From NCBI GenBank assembly GCA_023255355.1, contig JALRIU010000033.1:1-5025 (forward strand): DNA of 5,025 nt. Reading direction: 5' to 3'. Below, one piece after another: positions 1 through 5,025 of the stretch (within the stretch, counting starts at the first letter, position 1; every line of letters starts with the position of its first letter). Position numbers and translations under genes: made by a program. This DNA comes from Pseudomonadales bacterium. Its GTDB lineage: Bacteria; Pseudomonadota; Gammaproteobacteria; Pseudomonadales; JAHEIH01. Under the pieces are notes generated by a model that saw only the letters and a program-made list of their open reading frames with translations, was not told where the DNA came from and ran no database searches.

Positions 1-556
1 AATGAATATGGTCAGCAAAGGCACGCATTTTCTTCAAATCTTTGATACAAGGCAGTTTGGTAGCAAAGATTACAGCCATCTTATCTAACTCGTTGACGTA
101 GGGCTCACCAATTAAATCGTGGGCAATAAGATTGGCTGTTGTCAGATCAATGGGAATCAGAGGATAACCTGTTTTTTCAATTAGCCTATCGTTGGCTTCT
201 TCGATCAGTCGATGCGCAAGATAGGCTTCTTCTAAAAGTGTGGGTAATGATTCCTGTTCGTGCTCATTATGATCAAGGGGCATAAAAAAGACTTGTTCAG
301 TTGCCTCAAAAAACGGTTTCAAATAATCATATATATGCGTTTCTTTAGCGCAAATTTCAGCCATGGCTAGAATTTGTGGAACTAGATTAACGTACCGATG
401 GGTAAATGAAAGGAGCGCTTTTACTTTCTCACGATCAACGATTTTTATGGCACGATGCAGCGATTGATAACGGGTTAGAATTTCCTTTTCCAAGCTATGA
501 TGAACAGCCTCATGCTGCTCAGCCTTTGCAATGGCTATTACAATTTTGCTTGTCAT
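1..556 (-). CDS. Unrecognised soluble helical protein, C-terminus cut by window edge
   Basis: An open minus-strand reading frame of 185 complete codons begins at the ATG at 556-554 and runs through the left edge without a stop, so the C-terminus is missing. The ATG is the first usable start: an in-frame TAG lies about 10 codons upstream with no ATG, GTG or TTG between. A weak Shine-Dalgarno (TAGG) sits about 10 nt before it. The protein starts MTSKIVIAIAKAEQ, is rich in Glu, Lys, His and Leu, and looks almost wholly alpha-helical. It shows no signal peptide, no membrane segment and no Cys or His metal-binding cluster. Helical stretches fall near residues 10-45, 55-90 and 105-128, followed by a Pro-rich turn (GYPLIPIDLTTAN, 130-142) and another helical part. 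A cytoplasmic location is inferred. It starts 66 bp after the dinF-like gene on the same strand and may share its transcript. I do not recognise the family and propose no function. Continuous coding over 185 codons and a plausible start make it a real gene. Confidence 0.8.
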   Translation of the reverse strand, partial: MTSKIVIAIAKAEQHEAVHHSLEKEILTRYQSLHRAIKIVDREKVKALLSFTHRYVNLVPQILAMAEICAKETHIYDYLKPFFEATEQVFFMPLDHNEHEQESLPTLLEEAYLAHRLIEEANDRLIEKTGYPLIPIDLTTANLIAHDLIGEPYVNELDKMAVIFATKLPCIKDLKKMRAFADHIH

Positions 557-622
557 TAACGATATACCTAAAGAGTAGTTACCCTAAGCGTAGTTGATGA
601 AAGCAGAAATGTTTGACTGTTT

Positions 623-1942
623 TTAGGTTGATTTGTACCAAGCTTGTGACTGGCTATAACAATAACTAATAACGGCTAGGCTCAAACCGCGTGTCGCAAG
701 AAATACCATATAAGCAATCCACAAGCCTTTGTTTTGCCATGATTGCAGGAACCACCAACAGCTGATAAAGAATAAGCTACTTATGAGCATGGTAATCATC
801 ATCGGCTTAAACCTAGCGGCACCAATAAAAACACCATCTAACCAAAAGCTCCAGCAACCGATAATGCAAAACAAATAGATGAAATAAAAATATTCGTTGG
901 CAATTACTAAGATCTCAGCTTGAGACGTCATTAAACCAATAAGCAATGGTTTGGTTAGAATAAAAAATCCTAAAAATAAAAGACTCACCAATACCGTCAT
1001 TTCACCGGTGCCGCGGATGGCAAGCTTTAGCTTGGCCTCTGATTTAGCACCTATGGCCTCACCGGTTAGCGATTCAGCAGCGTTAGCAAAGCCATCTAAA
1101 CCAAAAGCAACCAGCATTGCTAACTGTAAAATGATCGTGTTTGCAGCCAGTGTCTCAATGCCAAAGGCTGTGCTTTGTTTGGTCATAAACGCCATAGTTA
1201 ACAGAAGCAGAAGTGTGCGGAGAAATAGATAAGTATTTTGTTTTGCGAGCTTGGTTATGGCTTTCCAGTGGAATAGTCGCGCTAAAGGAATGCTTTGCAA
1301 ATCCATGCCTTGCTGGCGGTAAATTATAGCTAGGCCTAGTAAAAACGAGCTGTATTCAGCGATAACTGTGGCCCACGCTACGCCATCACTATGTAGACCA
1401 AATCCAATTACAAAAATAATATCAAGGATAATGTTAGTGCCGTTACAAGCGATAACGCATAGTAATGCGATTTTTGGGCGCTGTTGGCCAACGAACCAGC
1501 CGGCGATGACATAATTCATAAGTGCTGCAGGTGTACTATAAAGGCGAATTTCTAAATAGCTTAAGGTGCTGGAATTTATGTCATGTGGAATCTCTAGAGC
1601 CCAAAGCCCTAGATTAAAAAGTAGTTTTTGCAGCAAGATAATTAGTCCGGCAAGCAAGGTTGCTAAAGCCATCGCCTGCCAAAGCACGGTGATAAGTATA
1701 TTTGCCTGCTGCGAGCCAAAGGCAATCGCAGTGTTTGCTGTCGTGCCCATTCTAAGAAATCCAAAGCACCAGTAGATAAAACCAATAATGGTTGTCCCCA
1801 ATGCAACGCTGGCTAGATAGTTTGGGCTATTCAGATGACCTAGAACTGCGATATCGACTAATCCAAGCATAGGTTGGGAAATATGCGACAGTATCATCGG
1901 CCACGCTAATCCCCATATCTTGTAAGAACTTACTCTATCCAT
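623..1942 (-). CDS. dinF: MATE family efflux transporter, DinF type
   Basis: This is a complete 439-residue inner-membrane protein of the multidrug and toxin extrusion (MATE) family, DinF branch, which exports organic compounds by H+ or Na+ antiport. The length matches E. coli DinF (about 440-460). From memory, several blocks match that protein closely: GLVDIAVLGHL at 27-37, with conserved Asp30 in the first membrane helix; the FLRMGTTA region at 62-69; ATVIAEY at 191-197; ALDGFA-like GLDGFANAAES at 281-291; LDGVFIGA at 368-375; and a C-terminal FLATRGLSLA at 414-423. About 12 hydrophobic segments fill the chain, with the usual two-fold layout. I chose the ATG at 1942-1940 because GGAA sits 9 nt before it. 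An in-frame TTG at 1963 would add 7 residues but has no well-placed ribosome site. The known E. coli gene follows lexA and is SOS-induced. Here there is no lexA beside it and I saw no CTGT-N8-ACAG box, so SOS control is not supported. The substrate cannot be read from sequence. Confidence 0.93.
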   Translation of the reverse strand: MDRVSSYKIWGLAWPMILSHISQPMLGLVDIAVLGHLNSPNYLASVALGTTIIGFIYWCFGFLRMGTTANTAIAFGSQQANILITVLWQAMALATLLAGLIILLQKLLFNLGLWALEIPHDINSSTLSYLEIRLYSTPAALMNYVIAGWFVGQQRPKIALLCVIACNGTNIILDIIFVIGFGLHSDGVAWATVIAEYSSFLLGLAIIYRQQGMDLQSIPLARLFHWKAITKLAKQNTYLFLRTLLLLLTMAFMTKQSTAFGIETLAANTIILQLAMLVAFGLDGFANAAESLTGEAIGAKSEAKLKLAIRGTGEMTVLVSLLFLGFFILTKPLLIGLMTSQAEILVIANEYFYFIYLFCIIGCWSFWLDGVFIGAARFKPMMITMLISSLFFISCWWFLQSWQNKGLWIAYMVFLATRGLSLAVISYCYSQSQAWYKST

Positions 1943-1951
1943 CGCAATATA

Positions 1952-1956
1952 TTCCA
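1952..1956 (-). promoter_or_regulatory. Ribosome binding site deciding the dinF start
   Basis: TGGAA on the minus strand lies 9 nt before the ATG at 1942. The alternative TTG start at 1963 has its nearest purine-rich match (GGAG) about 17 nt upstream, which is too far. This favours the ATG and the 439-residue product. Confidence 0.4.
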
Positions 1957-2046
1957 AAATCAAGCTTTTTAAAGCTGAAGGCTCCGAATCTTATGGAAAT
2001 TTGAGGCCTAATTTTTACATATTGATAGCTCATCTACACAATTTTT

Positions 2047-2055
2047 TGATATAAT
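2047..2055 (+). promoter_or_regulatory. Extended -10 promoter for the cox operon
   Basis: The plus strand reads TGATATAAT, a perfect sigma-70 -10 hexamer (TATAAT, 2050-2055) preceded by the TGn extension. Extended -10 promoters need little or no -35 contact. That fits the lack of a good -35 at the normal 16-18 bp spacing; the nearest candidate, TTGATA at 2022-2027, is 22 bp away. Transcription would start near 2061-2063, giving a leader of about 80 nt before coxB. The bases after the hexamer (GTGGCGGC) form a GC-rich discriminator followed by eight T. This is the only strong promoter-like match in the divergent region and it points at coxB. It is predicted from sequence alone. Confidence 0.6.
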
Positions 2056-2075
2056 GTGGCGGCTTTTTTTTGAGG

Positions 2076-2112
2076 TGTCCAAAGTGCAGTTTTTAACACA
2101 GTATTTTGGATA
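2076..2112 (+). promoter_or_regulatory. Candidate stem-loop in the coxB 5' leader
   Basis: Bases 2076-2087 can pair with 2101-2112 in 12 consecutive pairs: nine Watson-Crick and three G-U, at 2077/2111, 2084/2104 and 2086/2102. They enclose a 13-nt loop. The G-U pairs would be A-C mismatches on the opposite strand, so the structure only forms in the plus-strand RNA, which is the expected coxB leader. No T-run follows closely, so it does not look like an intrinsic terminator. It ends 16 nt before the Shine-Dalgarno. It could affect mRNA stability or translation, or be chance in an AT-rich stretch. It matches no riboswitch class I recognise. Confidence 0.3.
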
Positions 2113-2128
2113 AAATTTCTTAAACAAC

Positions 2129-2132
2129 GGAG
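2129..2132 (+). promoter_or_regulatory. coxB ribosome binding site
   Basis: GGAG lies 9 nt before the ATG at 2142 and 6 nt before a directly adjoining in-frame GTG at 2139. Either spacing works. ATG is preferred as the commoner start, and the difference is a single residue. Confidence 0.65.
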
Positions 2133-2141
2133 ACACGGGTG

Positions 2142-3296
2142 ATGTGTTCAAAAGCGCAACTGCTTTTAAAGCACGCAATGTTGTCATTGGTTGCATTTGT
2201 TAGTGTGATCAGTACTTCAGCGTGGGCAGAAGCCGAACGTTGGCAGGTTAATATGACGCCAGGCGTCACAGAAATCGGCCACAAGATCTACGGCCTACAC
2301 ATGTTAGTATTTTGGATTTGTGTGGTTGCAGGTGTTGGTGTATTTGGTTATCTGATTTATTCAATGATTGCTTTCCGCAAGTCTAAAGGCGCGGTATCAG
2401 CAAATTTCCATGAGAACACCACAGTTGAAATTCTGTGGACAGTTATCCCATTTTTAATCCTTATTGGTATCGCTGTTCCTTCAACGACAACGTTGTTGGA
2501 AATCTATGATACTGATGACGCTGACTTAGACGTATTAGTTACAGGTTATCAGTGGAAATGGAAATATGAGTATCTCGATGCAAATGGTGAGAATGTAAGT
2601 TTCTTTTCAAACTTGCGTACACCACAAGGCGAGATCTATAACGAAGACGATAAAGGCGAACACTACCTGTTAGAAGTTGACGAGCCTCTTGTATTGCCAA
2701 CGAACAAAAAAATCCGTTTCTTGGTAACTGCAAACGATGTTCTCCATTCATGGTGGGTACCTGCAATTGCTGTCAAGCGTGATGCTGTTCCTGGTTTTAT
2801 CAACGAAGCGTGGTCACGTATTCCTGAGGCCGGTATTTATCGTGGTCAGTGTACTGAGCTTTGTGGTCGTAACCACGGTTACATGCCTATCGTAGTTAAC
2901 GCTGTAGAACAAGACGAATTCGATGCTTGGATCGGTGAGCGTAAGGCTAAGGCTGCTCAAATCAAGGAATTGATGTCTAAAAACTTTACTCTTGATGAGC
3001 AGATGGCAGCAGGTCAAAAAGTTTACATGACTAACTGTGTTGCTTGTCATGGTGTTAACGGTGAAGGCGGTGTAGGTAAACCAATTGCTGGTTCAGCTGT
3101 TGCAATGGGTGAGCTTAATGGTTTGATCAATATTTTGGTTAATGGTAGAGCAGGTACAGCGATGCCAGCATTTGGCAACCAGTTAAACGATGTTGATTTG
3201 TCCGCGGTTATTACATACGCACGCAATGGATTTGGAAACAAAATGGGTGACGTAGTTCAGCCGATTGATGTTTTCAACTTCAAGCAAGGTCAGTAG
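2142..3296 (+). CDS. coxB: Cytochrome c oxidase subunit II with fused C-terminal cytochrome c domain
   Basis: This 384-residue subunit II of an aa3-type haem-copper oxidase accepts electrons from cytochrome c on the periplasmic side and passes them to subunit I. A signal peptide ends near Ala29 (STSAWA, then EAER), and membrane helices lie at about 51-77 and 95-118. The periplasmic CuA domain has the aromatic stretch YQWKWKYEY (136-144), with Trp138 at the usual electron-entry position. All CuA ligands are present: His202, Cys237, Glu239 (backbone), Cys241, His245 and Met248, in the motif CTELCGRNHGYM. A mono-haem cytochrome c domain follows at about 285-365, with the CVACH haem site at 299-303 and the likely axial Met341 in TAMPAF. 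Plain subunit II is about 250-300 residues, so the extra length is this fused domain, making the enzyme caa3-like, as known for Pseudomonas aa3 oxidase. It is the first gene of the operon, behind an extended -10 promoter. Its TAG stop overlaps the coxA ribosome site. A GTG one codon earlier is an alternative start. Confidence 0.97.
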   Translation: MCSKAQLLLKHAMLSLVAFVSVISTSAWAEAERWQVNMTPGVTEIGHKIYGLHMLVFWICVVAGVGVFGYLIYSMIAFRKSKGAVSANFHENTTVEILWTVIPFLILIGIAVPSTTTLLEIYDTDDADLDVLVTGYQWKWKYEYLDANGENVSFFSNLRTPQGEIYNEDDKGEHYLLEVDEPLVLPTNKKIRFLVTANDVLHSWWVPAIAVKRDAVPGFINEAWSRIPEAGIYRGQCTELCGRNHGYMPIVVNAVEQDEFDAWIGERKAKAAQIKELMSKNFTLDEQMAAGQKVYMTNCVACHGVNGEGGVGKPIAGSAVAMGELNGLINILVNGRAGTAMPAFGNQLNDVDLSAVITYARNGFGNKMGDVVQPIDVFNFKQGQ

Positions 3297-3300
3297 GAGG
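3295..3300 (+). promoter_or_regulatory. coxA ribosome binding site overlapping the coxB stop
   Basis: AGGAGG is a full consensus Shine-Dalgarno with 8 nt to the coxA ATG. Its first two bases are the last two of the coxB TAG stop. Ribosomes ending on coxB would therefore sit on the coxA start site, which suggests translational coupling and matched production of subunits II and I. Confidence 0.85.
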
Positions 3301-3308
3301 AACTCATT

Positions 3309-4868
3309 ATGGGTGAACATCACGGCCCCGCTAAGGGAATTATGCGTTGGTTGACTACAACCAACCACAAAGATATTGGAGCCATGTACTTGTGGTTCTC
3401 ATTTGCCATGTTCTTGATGGGTGGTTCATTTGCGATGATTATTCGCGCAGAATTGTTCCAGCCTGGCTTGCAATTGGTTGAGCCTGGTTTCTTTAACCAG
3501 ATGACCACAATGCATGGCCTTGTCATGGTTTTCGGTGCAATTATGCCATCATTCGTGGGTTTAGCTAACTACCTTATTCCAATGATGATTGGTGCGCCTG
3601 ATATGGCACTACCACGCATGAACAACTGGTCTTTCTGGATTTTGCCACCGGCTTTCCTAATTTTGGCTGGTACATTATTCATGGAAGGCGGCGGTCCTAA
3701 CTTCGGTTGGACATTCTATGCGCCATTGTCGACAACTTATGCGCCACCAAGCGTGACATTCTTCATCTTTGGTGTACACATTATGGGTCTGTCTTCAATC
3801 ATGGGTTCAATTAACATTATCGCTACTGTTGTTAACATGCGCGCACCTGGTATGACTTACATGAAAATGCCATTGTTCGTATGGACATGGTTGATCACTG
3901 CCTTCTTACTTGTTGCAGTAATGCCTGTATTGGCGGGTGCAGTAACAATGATGTTGATGGATATTCACTTCGGTACTAGCTTCTTCTCAGCAGCTGGTGG
4001 TGGTGACCCAGTATTGTTCCAGCACGTGTTCTGGTTCTTTGGACACCCTGAGGTATACATTATTATTCTGCCTGCTTTTGGTGTTATTTCGCACATCATT
4101 CCAGCATTCTCTCGCAAGGCTTTGTTCGGTTACGACTCAATGGTATACGCAACCGCGTCTATCGCATTCTTGTCGTTCATCGTATGGGCTCACCACATGT
4201 ACACCGTGGGTATGCCTGTTGCTGGTGAGTTGTTCTTTATGTATGCAACAACTCTAATTGCGGTTCCAACAGCGGCTAAAGTATTTAACTGGATTACTAC
4301 CATGTACCGTGGTTCATTGAGCTTTGAAACCCCAATGCTATTTGCAATTGGTTTCGTGGTTCTATTCACCATCGGTGGCTTTACTGGCTTGATGTTGTCA
4401 ATCGCGCCAGCTGACTTCCAGTATCACGATACTTACTTCGTTGTTGCTCACTTCCACTACACTATGGTGGCAGGTGCGATCTTTGCAATGTCAGCGTCAA
4501 TCTACTTCTGGATTCACAAGTGGACTGGCCGTCGTTACAACGAAGCTATGGGTAAAGCACACTTCTGGATTTCATTCCTTGGCTTTAACTTGACCTTCTT
4601 CCCACAACATTTCGTGGGTCTAGCAGGTATGCCACGTCGTATTCCTGATTATGCATTGCAATTTGCTGACTTCAACATGATGTCTTCAATTGGTGCATTT
4701 ATTTACGGTGCGTCACAATTGTTGTTCTTATACAACGTTGTAGCAACGATCCGTTCAGGTAAGAAAGACGATGCTAAGAAAACTTGGGATGGTGCAGAAG
4801 GCTTGGAATGGGAAGTTCCATCTCCAGCACCATACCATACGTATTCTGTTCCACCACAAGTTAAGTAA
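3309..4868 (+). CDS. coxA: Cytochrome c oxidase subunit I (aa3 type, A1 family)
   Basis: This complete 519-residue catalytic subunit of the terminal oxidase reduces O2 to water and pumps protons across the inner membrane. It has about 12 membrane helices and the expected family length. Visible cofactor ligands are His69 (TMHG) and His383 for low-spin haem a, His381 for haem a3 (both in VVAHFHY), and His246, His295 and His296 for CuB. Tyr250 in GHPEVY is placed for the His-Tyr crosslink. Proton-path residues are intact: Asp98 (APDMALPRMNN) at the D-channel mouth, Glu248 in HPEVY, which marks the A1 subfamily, and Lys324 (VPTAAKVF) of the K-channel. His373-Asp374 (YHDTY) matches the Mg site, and Arg443-Arg444 (MPRRIPDY) bind haem propionates. 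No key residue is missing. It starts 12 nt after coxB with a consensus ribosome site, and ctaG follows 17 nt after its TAA. Leu is mostly TTG, with Phe and Asn mostly TTC and AAC, which suggests high expression. Confidence 0.99.
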   Translation: MGEHHGPAKGIMRWLTTTNHKDIGAMYLWFSFAMFLMGGSFAMIIRAELFQPGLQLVEPGFFNQMTTMHGLVMVFGAIMPSFVGLANYLIPMMIGAPDMALPRMNNWSFWILPPAFLILAGTLFMEGGGPNFGWTFYAPLSTTYAPPSVTFFIFGVHIMGLSSIMGSINIIATVVNMRAPGMTYMKMPLFVWTWLITAFLLVAVMPVLAGAVTMMLMDIHFGTSFFSAAGGGDPVLFQHVFWFFGHPEVYIIILPAFGVISHIIPAFSRKALFGYDSMVYATASIAFLSFIVWAHHMYTVGMPVAGELFFMYATTLIAVPTAAKVFNWITTMYRGSLSFETPMLFAIGFVVLFTIGGFTGLMLSIAPADFQYHDTYFVVAHFHYTMVAGAIFAMSASIYFWIHKWTGRRYNEAMGKAHFWISFLGFNLTFFPQHFVGLAGMPRRIPDYALQFADFNMMSSIGAFIYGASQLLFLYNVVATIRSGKKDDAKKTWDGAEGLEWEVPSPAPYHTYSVPPQVK

Positions 4869-4870
4869 GG

Positions 4871-4876
4871 GAAGGG
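4871..4876 (+). promoter_or_regulatory. ctaG ribosome binding site
   Basis: GAAGGG lies 9 nt before the ATG at 4886, inside the 17-nt coxA-ctaG gap. There is no room for a separate promoter or terminator, so ctaG is read from the cox transcript. Confidence 0.65.
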
Positions 4877-4885
4877 TGTAAGTTA

Positions 4886-5025
4886 ATGGCAAACACAAAG
4901 GATAAAAACATATTTTATACGGTCACTAAGCTCGTCTTGTTGGCCATCGCGATGTTTGCCTTTGTGTTTGTTGTGATGGTGCCTCTTTATAATGTGTTAT
5001 GCGATGTATTGGGGTTAAACGGCAA
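4886..5025 (+). CDS. ctaG: Cytochrome c oxidase assembly protein CtaG/Cox11, 5' part only
   Basis: Forty-six complete codons plus two bases are present before the right edge cuts the gene; the family is usually about 180-200 residues. The protein begins MANTKDKNIFYTVTKL, has a single membrane helix at about residues 14-34, and then PLYNVLCDVLGLNG (33-46). This closely matches the conserved segment just after the N-terminal anchor in Cox11/CtaG, including Cys39. Cox11 proteins are anchored in the inner membrane with a periplasmic copper-binding domain and insert copper into the CuB site of subunit I. The copper-binding Cys motif would lie beyond the window and cannot be checked. Position directly after coxA supports the call, since coxB-coxA-ctaG-coxC is a known proteobacterial order. 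The other protein also called CtaG (the Bacillus CtaG/caa3_CtaG family) is a multi-helix protein and does not fit this N-terminus. Confidence 0.93.
   Translation, partial: MANTKDKNIFYTVTKLVLLAIAMFAFVFVVMVPLYNVLCDVLGLNG

Noticed and set aside
406..597. A 63-codon forward frame opposite the start of the left-edge gene.
   Set aside because: It lies antisense to a continuous minus-strand coding frame and resembles no protein I know. It appears to be a shadow frame.
566..628. Seven-base inverted repeat ACCTAAA (566-572) and TTTAGGT (622-628) flanking the gap between the two minus-strand genes.
   Set aside because: The 49-nt separation and short arms do not make a credible terminator, and no T-run is placed correctly.
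1963..1976. Small palindrome AGCTTT-TT-AAAGCT just upstream of the dinF start.
   Set aside because: Arms of six bases with a 2-nt loop in AT-rich DNA can arise by chance. There is no second copy nearby and no match to a known operator.
2022..2036. TTGATAGCTCATCTA, which looks like half of an FNR/Anr box (TTGAT-N4-ATCAA).
   Set aside because: Only the left half-site matches. The right half is CATCT, so an oxygen-regulator site is not supported. The TTGAT at 2046-2050 likewise lacks a partner.
2012..2041. Possible minus-strand promoter for dinF: TTGTGT, 18-bp spacer, TAAAAA.
   Set aside because: Both hexamers are weak and the region is AT-rich, so chance matches are expected. A dinF promoter must lie somewhere here or further upstream, but I cannot place it.
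2056..2071. GTGGCGGC followed by T8, resembling the tail of an intrinsic terminator.
   Set aside because: No upstream complement to the GC-rich stretch exists to form a stem, and no gene on the plus strand ends before it.
2008..2196. A 62-codon reverse frame crossing the coxB promoter, leader and signal peptide region.
   Set aside because: It covers the coxB promoter and ribosome site antisense, has low-complexity composition and no recognisable domain.
3997..4257. An 86-codon forward frame inside coxA in another frame.
   Set aside because: It lies wholly within the highly conserved catalytic region of coxA, which explains the sequence; the alternative product looks like nothing known.

Overview
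The window reads as chromosome of a Gammaproteobacterium, moderately AT-leaning. The evidence is the gene order coxB-coxA-ctaG, a cytochrome c oxidase subunit II carrying a fused C-terminal cytochrome c domain, and a DinF-type MATE transporter close in sequence to the enterobacterial one. A marine or environmental lineage related to the Pseudomonadales, Cellvibrionales or Alteromonadales would fit, but the sequence does not fix the genus. Leucine is written mostly as TTG in coxA (about 25 of 41 by hand count), unlike E. coli or Pseudomonas.

Layout: two genes on the minus strand occupy the left side. The downstream one (1-556) runs off the left edge and encodes a mostly helical soluble protein that I do not recognise. 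The upstream one (623-1942) is a complete dinF-like MATE efflux transporter. Only 66 bp separate them, with no clear terminator or promoter, so they may be co-transcribed. A roughly 200-bp divergent intergenic region (1943-2141) follows. It holds a strong extended -10 promoter facing right and a candidate stem-loop in the coxB leader.

The right side is the start of an aa3/caa3-type cytochrome c oxidase operon on the plus strand: coxB (2142-3296), coxA (3309-4868) and the first 46 codons of ctaG/cox11 (from 4886 to the right edge). Spacings are 12 and 17 nt, each with a good Shine-Dalgarno sequence. CoxB receives electrons through its own haem c and the binuclear CuA centre. It passes them to haem a and then the haem a3-CuB centre in CoxA, where O2 is reduced and protons are pumped. 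CtaG delivers copper to the CuB site. The subunit III gene (coxC) probably lies just beyond the window.

I found no mobile element, CRISPR array, tRNA or rRNA, and no sign of a previously undescribed system. The points most worth a second look are the unrecognised partial gene and the coxB promoter/leader architecture.
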